NCBI GenBank assembly: GCA_034665305.1
Contig: JAXDFZ010000016.1
Span: forward strand, 124,001-188,000
Reading direction: 5' to 3'
From: DASXRU01 sp034665305
GTDB lineage: Bacteria; Acidobacteriota; Blastocatellia; Pyrinomonadales; Pyrinomonadaceae
Length of the DNA: 64,000 nt
The notes below the pieces were generated by a model that made no database searches, was not told the DNA's origin, and saw nothing but the letters and a program-made list of their open reading frames with translations. The position numbers and the translations under genes are program-made. Numbering within the stretch: the first letter of the stretch is position 1; every line of letters begins with the position of its first letter. Below are positions 16,019-24,656 of this stretch, in pieces.

Positions 16019-17977
16019 CCTCGCTGTCCACCATTCGCGCAAAAGAACCATCAACAAAGGAACCACGCTGAGGGCAATCTTCTTGCGATCGTTCAAGTCC
16101 GGATTGACTAACTCTACGGTCGGAATTTCCAGCACGTTCCACTTTTGCTTCATGGCCCTGATCGATAATTGATAAAAACCGGCCAACCCTTTGCGGTCGA
16201 GTCGCGCCTCAGCCAAGCGTTGGCGCTTCACCGCGCGCAAACTCTGCAGCGTGTCGGTAAAGTTTCCGTAAAACAGTAAGTTGGCGAGCAAAGTGAGGAC
16301 GCGATTTCCTGTGCTGCGATAGCGTATCCGCTGGGAGCGATCGTGGCGCGCACCTCCCTGTAAAAACCGCGACGCGATCACCATGTCGTGACCTCGCTCG
16401 AGCGCAAGCAACAGCCGGCCAATATCGCGAGGATTGTGACGCCCGTCGGCCGAGAAAAAGACTATGCTCTCCTGCTCGACCTTCAGACTTTCGTCCCGCA
16501 CCATCTCCATTGCATTGCGGCCTTTGAGCGGGATTACTTCTACGTCTTCACTCTGCAGCAGCTCGGTCGTGCCGTCTCGCGAGCCGTCGTCTACGGCAAC
16601 GATGGATTCAAAAAGATCGCGCGGCAGTTCATCCAATGCGCGCGTCACCGCCGCCTTGTTATTGTTGGTGCTGATTACCAGGCAGGCGCCTTCGCGCGCC
16701 CGCACCGGACGGCGGCGGAAGAAATGTTCAAACGGCTCAATCACGTAATCCAGATCGGTTTCCATCAAATCCTGATGGCACCCGACATAAAAGCCATTTT
16801 GATTAATCCATTTCGCGACCGGGTAGTCATCCTCGCGCCAGCCCAACATGCGGTGATACACCGGCTGGTTGGTTAAGGGCAGCATGTCGCGCGTCTCGAC
16901 GCCATTGCGCTCCAGAAAATTGACGAGTTCCGCCTTCGGCTGGTCCAGCAGGACGACAGGAAACATCATGAATGAATGTTCGCTGCCGGGGCGAATTTCG
17001 GGCAGTTGCAGATAGGAAGCGAGCGGCGCCAAGCCGCTGATCAACGCCCGGGCATTGGCCCTGCGCGTCGTGATCATCGTCTCCCAGTCTTCCAGTTGAG
17101 CCAGGCCCAGCGCCGCCTCCATCTCGGTGGCCCGAAAACTATGGCCCACGCTGGTGAACTCAAAACGCTTGGCGATAATCATGCGCAGTTCTTCACCGGT
17201 CTTGTTCTTATCGTCGTCAATGCTGATGTAGATCGAATCGCGGCCGTGATTCATGAGCGAACGCATGCGCACGGCATAATCCGGATCGTTGGTCGTGTTG
17301 ATACCGCCGACGCCGGTCACCAGCAGATGGGCCACGTAAGTCGAAAAGCATCCTATGTCACCCAAGCTACCGACGCGCTTTCCGTTGTACGAAGCGAACA
17401 TCGTTTCGCAGGAATCCTCAATAATCTTCAAATCATGACGGGCAGCAATCTCGCGAATGGGATCCATGTCCGCGGGATGCCCAAACAGATGGACCGGAAT
17501 GATGGCGCGCGTCCGCGGAGTGATTTTTGCTTCGAGGAGTTCCGGATCGAGTTCGTAGTATTTAGGATCGACGTCGACCAGCACCGGCTTCATGCGGTTG
17601 TGCAGGACAACGTTGGCGGTGGCGACAAAAGTTACGGCCGGGATGATTACTTCATCGCCGTCGTCCCACAGATGGGTTTCTTTCATAGCCTGCAAAGCGA
17701 TTTGCAGGGCGCTGGTGCCGCTGTTGCTCATGATGCCGAAGCGGCACCCGTGCAGCGCGGCGAAGTCCGACTCCAAACGCTGCGTCATCGGCCCGTAAGA
17801 GAGCCGGTTGTTGTCCAACGCTTCCAGGATCAATTCCTTGGCGCGGGCCCGGAGGTTTAGTGTGCCCACCCCGATCACCGGCGCGCCCGAATTCAGCCGC
17901 AGATCATTGCGTGGTGAAATCTGCGTTCTGATATCGGGGGCTGATCGTATTTTTGATAAGGCCCTGCTGAATGGCAT
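16013..17977 (-). CDS. Sugar 3-dehydratase-like PLP enzyme fused to DPM1-like GT2
   Basis: 654 residues from ATG at 17977. This start has a strong GGAGG six bases upstream although it overlaps the preceding gene by 74 bp. Residues 25-428 are a DegT-family PLP domain: SNSGTSALQIAL, IIPAVTFVATANVVL, IIEDSCETMFASYNG. Where aminotransferases carry the Schiff-base lysine, this protein has His217 in FSTYVAHLLVTGVGG. A His there marks the 3-dehydratases ColD and E1/RfbH/SpnQ, which remove the C3 hydroxyl of 4-keto-6-deoxy sugars. The Fe-S cysteine pattern of E1 is not seen, so ColD is the nearer match. Residues 431-654 are a GT2 domain (ACLVISTNNN, VAVDDGSRDGT, FFSADGRHNPRDI) like the gene at 15267. 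Such a fusion is unusual. Confidence 0.65.
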   Translation of the reverse strand: MPFSRALSKIRSAPDIRTQISPRNDLRLNSGAPVIGVGTLNLRARAKELILEALDNNRLSYGPMTQRLESDFAALHGCRFGIMSNSGTSALQIALQAMKETHLWDDGDEVIIPAVTFVATANVVLHNRMKPVLVDVDPKYYELDPELLEAKITPRTRAIIPVHLFGHPADMDPIREIAARHDLKIIEDSCETMFASYNGKRVGSLGDIGCFSTYVAHLLVTGVGGINTTNDPDYAVRMRSLMNHGRDSIYISIDDDKNKTGEELRMIIAKRFEFTSVGHSFRATEMEAALGLAQLEDWETMITTRRANARALISGLAPLASYLQLPEIRPGSEHSFMMFPVVLLDQPKAELVNFLERNGVETRDMLPLTNQPVYHRMLGWREDDYPVAKWINQNGFYVGCHQDLMETDLDYVIEPFEHFFRRRPVRAREGACLVISTNNNKAAVTRALDELPRDLFESIVAVDDGSRDGTTELLQSEDVEVIPLKGRNAMEMVRDESLKVEQESIVFFSADGRHNPRDIGRLLLALERGHDMVIASRFLQGGARHDRSQRIRYRSTGNRVLTLLANLLFYGNFTDTLQSLRAVKRQRLAEARLDRKGLAGFYQLSIRAMKQKWNVLEIPTVELVNPDLNDRKKIALSVVPLLMVLLREWWTARK

Positions 17978-18893
17978 CTCGTACCTCCACAACACCCTGC
18001 TCCACGCTGAACTGTGGTTCGAAACCCAGCGCCTGCCGCACCTTCGCGAAGGAGACGGTGATGTCACGCATGTCTCCCGCAAAGCTCATTTCTTTATACT
18101 GCAGCTTCCATCCGGTGACATGCTTTTGGACTAAAGCAATCAACTCATCCTTAGTGCAGTTACCTGACTCGGCGCCGAGGTTATAAACTTCGCCGCGCAC
18201 TTTCTCTGCCGGCGCATCCAGACCCAGGCAGATTCCGGCAACCACGTCGCGCACGTGCACGAAAGAGCGGGAGTAGCCGCGCTCATAGACCACCAACTCT
18301 TTCTTCGTCACCGCTTCCAGCACAAACTGGTTCAGGATCAAATCAAAACGCGTGCGCGGCGAGATGCCGAAGATGGTCGCAAAGCGGAAGATCAGCGGCA
18401 TGCACTTGCTCAGCGTTGCCTGCTGCAATAGATACTGCTCCGCGGCAATCTTGGTCTCAGCGTACAGTGACTGCGGAAACAACTCAGAAGTTTCGCTGAC
18501 TGGCTCGCCATCTTTGGCCAAACCGTAGTTGCTATAGGTTGAAGCAAATACGAACCGCTCGACGCCGGAGGCTTCGGCGGCTGCAAACATTGTCTGCACC
18601 GCGCCCACATTCTGCTTCCAGGCGCGCTCGTGGCCGAGATCCTGACAAGCCGGGTAACCGACCACGGCTGCCAGATGGACCACGGCATCCACGCCGGCGC
18701 AGAGGTCCGGATCGATAGGAGCGGTAACGTCCGCCTTGATGAAACTGAACCGGGGATGATGCCAGTAGCCCAGCAGCGACTCTCCGCCGAAGCGAAGGTC
18801 GTCGACCACCAGGACGTGATCACCGCGTTCCAGCAGGACTCCGGTCAGCACCGATCCAATGTATCCCGCGCCGCCTGTAACCAGAACTTTCAT
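17904..18893 (-). CDS. NAD-dependent epimerase/dehydratase (extended SDR)
   Basis: 329 residues from ATG at 18893 (MKVLVTGGAGYIGSVL); an upstream ATG at 18920 would add nine poorly supported residues. It has NAD-binding GGAGYIGS, VDDLRFGGESLLG, VVHLAAVVGYPAC, FASTYSNYG and SLYAETKIAAEQY carrying the catalytic Tyr and Lys, and FIFGISPRTRFDL-like substrate contacts. Its 3' end overlaps the dehydratase-GT2 gene, so the two are co-translated. In the colitose pathway a reductase/epimerase follows ColD; this SDR could serve that step (inference). A plain sugar epimerase is the alternative. Confidence 0.75.
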   Translation of the reverse strand: MKVLVTGGAGYIGSVLTGVLLERGDHVLVVDDLRFGGESLLGYWHHPRFSFIKADVTAPIDPDLCAGVDAVVHLAAVVGYPACQDLGHERAWKQNVGAVQTMFAAAEASGVERFVFASTYSNYGLAKDGEPVSETSELFPQSLYAETKIAAEQYLLQQATLSKCMPLIFRFATIFGISPRTRFDLILNQFVLEAVTKKELVVYERGYSRSFVHVRDVVAGICLGLDAPAEKVRGEVYNLGAESGNCTKDELIALVQKHVTGWKLQYKEMSFAGDMRDITVSFAKVRQALGFEPQFSVEQGVVEVRDAIQQGLIKNTISPRYQNADFTTQ

Positions 18894-19014
18894 CGTCCCA
18901 TCCCAATCCCAGTGGGCCACACACGCGCTGACCCGTCGCCGGCTTCACAAAACGATCCTGCAAAGTAAAGGTTTGGTAAAGTGTCTGTCAACCGGAGGTG
19001 CGGTAGCAGGTTTG

Positions 19015-19188
19015 GTCAGAACCACCTGCGGTAGCGGGTGGGCCCTGCCGATTGCGGAATTCGGATTTCAGATTGCGGATTTCAAACCAAAAGACGATTT
19101 GGCTCTTCTTCTTCAATTCGCAATCCGAAACCTGCAATCTGCAATCCCCAGTCGGCAGGGCCCGCCCGCTACCGCAGGCGGTGCTGAC
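19015..19188. repeat. Family B inverted-arm element
   Basis: The left arm GTCAGAACCACCTGCGGTAG at 19015 and its inverted partner ending at 19188 enclose about 110 bp made of GATTGCGGAT-type units. The element occupies most of the 303-bp gap between the acyltransferase 3' end (19197) and the SDR start (18893). The rest of the gap (18894-19014) shows no coding potential. Confidence 0.8.
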
Positions 19189-19196
19189 AGCCAGCC

Positions 19197-20342
19197 TCAG
19201 GCTGAGGCTTCAATTACTTTCCGGTCGGCGGGCGCGCTTAACTCCGGTTCACCGGAAGTCTGGCGCGGGCGATAACTGAAGTAACGCTTCAAATTGTTGA
19301 TCGGCTGTTCCAGCAGGTACCACGACAGCGAAGCCATGATGAGAGTAGTGATGAATACCAGCAGCAGATTAAGCCAGCCCGGATACTGGAGATGGAAGCC
19401 GAGCTTGTCGCTTAACCGATGGAGAATCGACTCGCCGAACGGTTGATAAATGTACAGCCCATAACTAATCCGGCCGCAGTAAACCATCGGCTTCGATTCC
19501 AGGAGCACGCGACCCGGTCCACGAAACCCAATACTCGCGCCGCTAACCAGCCAGCAGAAGATCAATCCGGTAAAAGTCTCGAAGAAAACAATGTAACTGG
19601 GCCAGAAGATCTTAAGTTCCACCAGTCCCTGCACGACTATCGCCCCCAACAATCCTACTGGCAGGACGATCCAGGTCATGAACTTTTGAATGGTGTGTTT
19701 CGAAACCGTGGAATGGTGCAGCAGCGCCAGCAGCGATCCCAACCCCAACGTGTCCAGACACGCGAAGGTGACGTGATAGATGGCTATGAAGTTAAAGTTG
19801 CGAGCGTATGCGTATCCCCTCCAGCCAATGCCCAGTGCGACCATCGTCAACATCGCCCACACCAAACGTTTGCGCGGTGCGAATAAAACAACCCAGGGCC
19901 AGACGATATAGAACTGCTCTTCGACCGCCAGGCTCCACAGGTGCGCGTAGTAATCCATCCACTTGCCCTGCATGGCGGCGTAGATATTTACCGTGTATGT
20001 CACCAGCCAGACAAAAATCTCTCTTACCGGGTGAAGATTGATTGCCAGACAAACGGCAAGTAATAAATAGTAGAGCGGGAAGATACGCAGGAAGCGCCGG
20101 ATATAAAACTGACGAGCGGAGAACCAGGAACCAACTTTCCTTGCATCGATTTCGTCGCGCGAGCGGAGCAGAATTCCGGTAATCAGGAACCCGCTGAGAA
20201 CAAAAAAGAGCTTAACTCCCATGTTCCCCCAGGCCAGTCGTCCCAAAATTCCGGGCAGATTCTCAAAGCCCACGAAGTGTTGCAGGAACACCGCGCCCAC
20301 AGCGAAAGTACGCAGCCCGTCGAGCTGCGGACGATATTGCAT
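19197..20342 (-). CDS. Acyltransferase 3 (OafA/YrhL-like) membrane O-acyltransferase
   Basis: 381 residues from ATG at 20342; an upstream ATG at 20372 is possible. The start MQYRPQLDGLRTFAVGAVFL is the classic opening of the family, with the conserved RxDGLR-like motif and, further on, NMGVKLFFVLSGFLITGILL and LWSLAVEEQFYIVWPW. About ten transmembrane helices span the sequence. These integral membrane proteins move acetyl or other acyl groups onto exported glycans, so it is a good candidate for O-acetylation of this polysaccharide. No C-terminal SGNH domain is present. Confidence 0.85.
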   Translation of the reverse strand: MQYRPQLDGLRTFAVGAVFLQHFVGFENLPGILGRLAWGNMGVKLFFVLSGFLITGILLRSRDEIDARKVGSWFSARQFYIRRFLRIFPLYYLLLAVCLAINLHPVREIFVWLVTYTVNIYAAMQGKWMDYYAHLWSLAVEEQFYIVWPWVVLFAPRKRLVWAMLTMVALGIGWRGYAYARNFNFIAIYHVTFACLDTLGLGSLLALLHHSTVSKHTIQKFMTWIVLPVGLLGAIVVQGLVELKIFWPSYIVFFETFTGLIFCWLVSGASIGFRGPGRVLLESKPMVYCGRISYGLYIYQPFGESILHRLSDKLGFHLQYPGWLNLLLVFITTLIMASLSWYLLEQPINNLKRYFSYRPRQTSGEPELSAPADRKVIEASA

Positions 20343-21202
20343 GGCCGTTTCTTTACCTGTTCCTGAATGCAATGTGATTGATTCTATAGTGGTTCGCTAC
20401 TGATTGAACCGTCTGCGACGCCGCGCAAGCCCGTTCTGCGGCCTGCAGAGTAGCAATACTCTGAAACGTGGCACATTAGTAATTAGTGAGTTCGCTGTCA
20501 ACCGACGAAGCGTCATTACAAGCCCGTGCAGCGGGCGGCAATATTCGTAGCCCACGGCGCAAAGCCGTGGGTACCTAGCCATCCACTTACCTGAGCCCGC
20601 GTAGCGGGCGGCATAATAATCATCGTTCGTTTGTGTAACGGCCTCGCGTTTTATGTCGCCCCTACGGGGAAGCCCGCGCAGCGGGCGGCAATATTCGTAG
20701 CCCACGGCGCAAGCCGTGGGATAGCGCCGCCGTTACCACACCGAGAGCCCGCGCAGCGGGCGGCATAATCAATGGTCAAGACTTGATAGCATCCGCCGCT
20801 TTATGCCGCCCCTCCGGGGCTGGCTTGTTGAGGTTCGATACCCACAGCTAGCGCTATGGGCTCCGGTCATCCCCGCCCGCTGTGCGGGCGGGTCGCGTTT
20901 TATGCCGCCCCTGCAGGGCTCAAGCCGTTGGACTGGACCGATTACCCACAGCTTGCGCTGTGGGCTACGGTTATGGCCGCCCGCTGCGCGGGCTACCCGG
21001 TTACCCATGCTGCCGGCCTGTTGAGCGCGGGGATATACGACTTGATGGTGACACACCCGCCACGAACTCCCGTCCTTGACGCGCCTGTCCCCCCTCGCTA
21101 GACTGCGTTTTCTTTCCATGGAACGGACTTTTCGACAAATAACCTGATTAACCCACCCGCCAATAACATCCGCGCAGAAGATTGGGCCGACTTCATTACC
21201 CT
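20343..21202. repeat. 860-bp gap filled by family C palindromic repeats
   Basis: No gene is recognised here. From about 20515 to 21005 the sequence alternates small palindromes: CCCGCGCAGCGGGCGG, GCCCACGGCGCAAGCCGTGG and GCCGCCCCTACGGGG. The first part reads AGCCCGCGCAGCGGGCGGC and the second part (about 20800-21000) mostly its inverse, so the block also forms one large inverted repeat. Open frames across it are spurious, since they read through the repeats in several frames. The final 180 bp (about 21025-21202) before the ABC gene may hold its promoter. Confidence 0.75.
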
Positions 21203-22474
21203 GTGAAACCGATCATCAAAGTCATCGACCTGAGCAAGCAGTATCGCATCGGCGTGCGTGACGCGGCGTATGGCACGTTGCGCGAGTCCGTGATGAATGG
21301 ACTCAGCGCGCCTTGGCGGCGCCTGCGGGACGGTAATCGCAATAACGACGACAACAGCATCTGGGCCCTGCAGGACGTTTCTTTTGAAGTCGCGGCAGGC
21401 GAAGTGGTCGGCATCATCGGTCGCAACGGCGCCGGCAAATCCACCTTGCTGAAAATTCTCTCGCGCGTGGTCGAACCGACCCACGGTCGCATCGAGCTCT
21501 ACGGACGCGTCGGCAGCCTGCTCGAAGTCGGCACCGGTTTTCATCCGGAACTGACTGGGCGCGAGAACGTTTACCTGAACGCTTCCATCCTGGGAATGGC
21601 GCGGCAGGAAGTCGAAAAGAAGTTTGACGAGATCGTCGAATTCGCTGAGATCGAGAAGTTTATCGACACGCCGGTAAAGCGTTACTCATCGGGCATGTAC
21701 CTGCGTCTCGCGTTTGCGGTCGCGGCCCATCTGGAACCAGAGATTTTAATCGTCGATGAAGTGCTGGCGGTAGGCGATGCCGTTTTTCAAAAGAAGTGTC
21801 TCGGCAAAATGAGCGCCGTAGCCAAAGAGGGCCGCACTGTTCTCTTTGTCAGCCACAACATGATGGCGATTCAGAGTCTTTGCACGCGCGGTATTTGGAT
21901 GGACGGCGGGCGATTGGCTGTCGACGGCGAGGCAGGACAGGTGGTGAGCACTTACCTGAAGCAATCGTTCGAGGCCCGGGGAGAAAAAGTTTGGGAAGAT
22001 CGCGTTGACGCACCTGGCAACGATCGCGTGCGAATGCACAGTGCCCGCGTGCGCGTTGATGGTGGTAAGTCAACGGACGAGATTACCGTTCACTCAAGTC
22101 TGTCGCTCGAGTTTGAGTACTGGAACCTGGCGCCAGACACAGCCCTGAACCTGAGCGTGTTCATCCAAAACGATCAGGGCATCATGGTTTTGAATACCGG
22201 GCCGATTCAGGAACCGGTTTGGCACGGCCGCGCTTTTCCCGCCGGCCTCTTCCGCAGTGTCTGCCGCATCCCCGGAGATTTTCTGAATGACGGAACCTAC
22301 TGGGTGAATGTAATGGTAGTGAAGGACCAAAGCTCGGAAGTTTTCACGTTTGAAAACCTGCTCACCTTCGAAGTGACCGACACGCCGGAAACCCGATCAG
22401 GTTGGTACGGCAAATGGCCCGGAGTGGTGCGGCCAAACCTGGAATGGACCACCGAGCTGTTGGAAGAGCAGTAG
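21203..22474 (+). CDS. Polysaccharide ABC transporter ATP-binding protein (Wzt type)
   Basis: 423 residues, start taken as GTG at 21203 (VKPIIKVIDLSKQYR); a TTG seven codons earlier is less likely. The ATPase domain shows Walker A GRNGAGKST (73-81), signature YSSGMYLRLAFAVA, Walker B ILIVDEVLAVGD and the switch histidine in FVSHNM. Residues after about 250 form a beta-rich C-terminal domain like the Wzt glycan-binding module that recognises the finished chain end. It powers export of an undecaprenyl-linked polysaccharide with a Wzm-type permease. No permease gene is adjacent or elsewhere in the window. The TAG stop lies inside a family E repeat arm. Confidence 0.85.
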   Translation: MKPIIKVIDLSKQYRIGVRDAAYGTLRESVMNGLSAPWRRLRDGNRNNDDNSIWALQDVSFEVAAGEVVGIIGRNGAGKSTLLKILSRVVEPTHGRIELYGRVGSLLEVGTGFHPELTGRENVYLNASILGMARQEVEKKFDEIVEFAEIEKFIDTPVKRYSSGMYLRLAFAVAAHLEPEILIVDEVLAVGDAVFQKKCLGKMSAVAKEGRTVLFVSHNMMAIQSLCTRGIWMDGGRLAVDGEAGQVVSTYLKQSFEARGEKVWEDRVDAPGNDRVRMHSARVRVDGGKSTDEITVHSSLSLEFEYWNLAPDTALNLSVFIQNDQGIMVLNTGPIQEPVWHGRAFPAGLFRSVCRIPGDFLNDGTYWVNVMVVKDQSSEVFTFENLLTFEVTDTPETRSGWYGKWPGVVRPNLEWTTELLEEQ

Positions 22475-22505
22475 GGGTGGCACTCCGTGGCCACCCCCTT
22501 CGTCG
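22471..22505. repeat. Family E REP-like arm, left flank of RAYT gene
   Basis: The arm GTAGGGGTGGCACTCCGTGG starts at 22471 and itself contains a short palindrome (GTGGCACTCC/GGCCACCC). It supplies the stop codon of the ABC ATPase. Its inverse lies at 23331-23363 on the other side of the transposase gene. Confidence 0.8.
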
Positions 22506-22561
22506 CGTAGGCGTCCGGTCAAACAATCGCCCTTTACTTGATGAAAGGGCAGATCCCAGTC

Positions 22562-23212
22562 TTAAGACATAAACCCGGTGAACGGATAAAACTGCGGCCG
22601 AGTTACATATCCTGCCCTAACAGAATTCATAGCAATATATTCAAGGTTCTCACGTAAGTCCGTTTCGTTTCTAATAACGTGATCAAACAACCGCGTCTGC
22701 CAAAGACCTTTCATCCGAAACTGTTCCGGTTGTACTCGAGGCCAGTTCCTCAGTTTCACGACTTCTGGCCGCAACGTTGCCCGCCATTCCCTTAAGGGGA
22801 CTAGTATTGCGCACGTCTTGTTCAATCCCATCCGGTTGACTGAGGTCGGAGGCATGCAGACCCTTCCAGAATCCATTACCTCACGACCCCGTTTCCAGTA
22901 CTGTTGCGTTGTGTAGCTCTTAAATCTGCCGATCAGATCCGGAAGATATCGTTCCTGATGTCGCACACCCGCAAGGAAGTGCAGATGGTCCGGCATCAAG
23001 GTAAAGGCTGTGACGCGCATTCGATCAAGCGTTGTGTCGTCTAGTAATGAAGTCAGAATCGATTTGGCGAGAACAATATCGGCGAAAAGGGGCCGGCGGA
23101 ACTCTGTGACGAGGGTGATGGCGCAGAGTTGGGTAACAGAATCATATCCATAACCGAGGAGTCTCAGAGAGTTGTAACGACGCGGGAGTGGATAATCGGG
23201 AGTGTGAGGCAT
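22562..23212 (-). CDS. REP-associated tyrosine transposase (RAYT, Y1 family)
   Basis: 216 residues from ATG at 23212. It has the Y1 single-strand transposase features: the metal-binding His-x-His in MPDHLHFLAG (His76, His78), a candidate catalytic tyrosine in RFKSYTTQQYW (Tyr100), and the late motifs LWQTRLFDHVIRNETDLREN and YIAMNSVRAGYV usual for TnpA-REP proteins. About 50 residues between 110 and 165 are extra compared with the typical form. RAYTs recognise and move REP palindromes. Here the gene is bracketed by inverted copies of family E arms, and the same arms recur at 25591 and 44291. Confidence 0.8.
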   Translation of the reverse strand: MPHTPDYPLPRRYNSLRLLGYGYDSVTQLCAITLVTEFRRPLFADIVLAKSILTSLLDDTTLDRMRVTAFTLMPDHLHFLAGVRHQERYLPDLIGRFKSYTTQQYWKRGREVMDSGRVCMPPTSVNRMGLNKTCAILVPLREWRATLRPEVVKLRNWPRVQPEQFRMKGLWQTRLFDHVIRNETDLRENLEYIAMNSVRAGYVTRPQFYPFTGFMS

Positions 23213-23330
23213 CCGAGATGACCCGAATTGACGTTCAAAAATCAGCTCATGTTAGAAATGAGTTTGCGTGGGAGTCAACGGCGGATGCGCTGGTAGGCTG
23301 TCGCACTTTTGCCAGGTTTTTGGTAACCCA

Positions 23331-23363
23331 GCGAAGGGGGCGGCCACGGAGTGCCGCCCCTAC
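23331..23363. repeat. Family E REP-like arm, right flank of RAYT gene
   Basis: This is the inverted counterpart of the arm at 22471: GAAGGGGGCGGCCACGGAGT followed by GCCGCCCCTAC. It lies between the RAYT gene and the 3' end of the GT2 gene that stops at 23367, with three bases to spare. Confidence 0.8.
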
Positions 23364-23366
23364 AGG

Positions 23367-24320
23367 TCACTTCTTCAAAATCCCTAAAGCGTAATTCTTC
23401 GAGACGGCAACAAACCGGCGGGGCCGCAATACTTCCATCGGCGCGGCGCGCATGGCTTGTTTCAAAAGCGAGCGGGCGCGCGAACCATCGCCGGCACGCG
23501 CCGCCTCGTGATACTGGTCCAGATACGTCCGCGCCGCGACCGCGAAAATGTGGGCCACGTGAGCTTCGCCGGCCGCGAAGGATTTGCGGCATTCAGCGCA
23601 CCCTGGTTGTAACTGAGGTTTTTGTTGCTGCAAAGTCTCGCTCATCCGCGTCGCCAGGTGATCTTTGTTGGAACAGAATTGTTCCGGCGAGACGCGGTAT
23701 TCGGTAAGGTTCTCGTCCACCACCAGCATCGGATACTGCCGGGTTATGCGAAACCAATCCGACCAGTCGCCGCAGTTCGTCATCTTTGGCGGTCCGTCTT
23801 CGATCAAAGCGCGCTTCAGGACCAGCGCCGACGAAGGGCAATACGGATTCGATTGCAAAAGGTGATGCAAAGCGTCGTGGCTCTCCAGTCTAATCAGTTG
23901 GCCGGAAACATCTGCGACGTCCGCAACTACTTTCTTGCCGTCAGGACCAATCGCCTGATAACGAGTAAGAACCAAACCTGCATCCGGAAATTTCTCCAAC
24001 GCCGCCACCTGCTTCTCGAGCTTCTCCGGCAGCCAACGATCGTCGTGATCCAGGAGCGCTACCCAGTCTCCTTGCGACGCTTGAATTGATTTCCAGCGCG
24101 CGCCCATTCCCGCTGTGCCATCGTTTTCCTGGTAGATGTATCGCACGCGGTCGCCATACGACTCGCACACTGCTCGTGTGTGGTCCGTCGAGCCATCGTC
24201 CACAACGACAATCTCAACCGGTTGCAGCGTCTGGGCCAATACACTGTCAATCGCCTCGCGCAGATAGTCGGCGGCGTTGTACGCTGCGATTGCGACGCTG
24301 ATTTTGATTGTTGAAAGCAT
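23367..24320 (-). CDS. Glycosyltransferase family 2
   Basis: 317 residues from ATG at 24320 (MLSTIKISVAIAAYNAADYL); a farther ATG at 24359 would add 13 residues. It is a GT-A enzyme with VSVAIAAYNAADYLREAIDS, VVVDDGSTDHT, a GMGARW loop and the metal motif ALLDHDDRWLP. The segment WSDWFRITRQYPML fits the acceptor-side region. The C-terminal 70 residues are helical and carry a CxxC-like pair (GCAECRK) of unknown meaning. No membrane segment was found. The donor and acceptor are unknown. Confidence 0.8.
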   Translation of the reverse strand: MLSTIKISVAIAAYNAADYLREAIDSVLAQTLQPVEIVVVDDGSTDHTRAVCESYGDRVRYIYQENDGTAGMGARWKSIQASQGDWVALLDHDDRWLPEKLEKQVAALEKFPDAGLVLTRYQAIGPDGKKVVADVADVSGQLIRLESHDALHHLLQSNPYCPSSALVLKRALIEDGPPKMTNCGDWSDWFRITRQYPMLVVDENLTEYRVSPEQFCSNKDHLATRMSETLQQQKPQLQPGCAECRKSFAAGEAHVAHIFAVAARTYLDQYHEAARAGDGSRARSLLKQAMRAAPMEVLRPRRFVAVSKNYALGILKK

Positions 24321-24656
24321 TACGTCCCTGGTTAATCGACTAAACACTTTAGCGGCCATCTCGGGCCGCCACTATAACGTTCACTCCACTTGTCCGGTTC
24401 AGGAGTGACACAGACGCTCGAAACTACTGCTGAGCCGCCGGATGTGAGGCGGTGGCTATGCCCCGCCGTAGCGAGCCTCGCGCATTTGGGCTAAGCCCCT
24501 GGTTCGGCCTTTGACCTACAGGAGACAAAGGGCAGGCCACACCACGGGCAGAGCCCGAAGAAATCTGGCCCGCTGCCGGCGGGGCACAGCGGCCGCCTCA
24601 CATCCGGGGGCAAAGCCCTACTTCCGCACTCAAAGCTTTAAGCGGCACTGTGGTCA
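24321..24656. repeat. 336-bp gap with one inverted-arm element (family J)
   Basis: The left arm at about 24437-24470 contains GCCGGATGTGAGGCGG and ATGCCCCGCCG; the inverted partner ends at about 24607 (CGGCGGGGC, CCGCCTCACATCCGG). The spacer of about 105 bp contains further short inverted segments (GGGCTAAGCCC). No gene was recognised. The gap lies upstream of the GT2 gene, so its promoter should be within 24321-24430. Confidence 0.65.

Noticed and set aside
16976..17860. Plus-strand frame opposite the dehydratase-GT2 gene
   Set aside because: Antisense shadow with no start signal or domain; the minus strand carries clear PLP-enzyme motifs.
20397..21119. Short minus-strand frames in the family C region
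   Set aside because: They translate palindromic repeats such as GCCCGCGCAGCGGGCGG in different frames and share no protein family.
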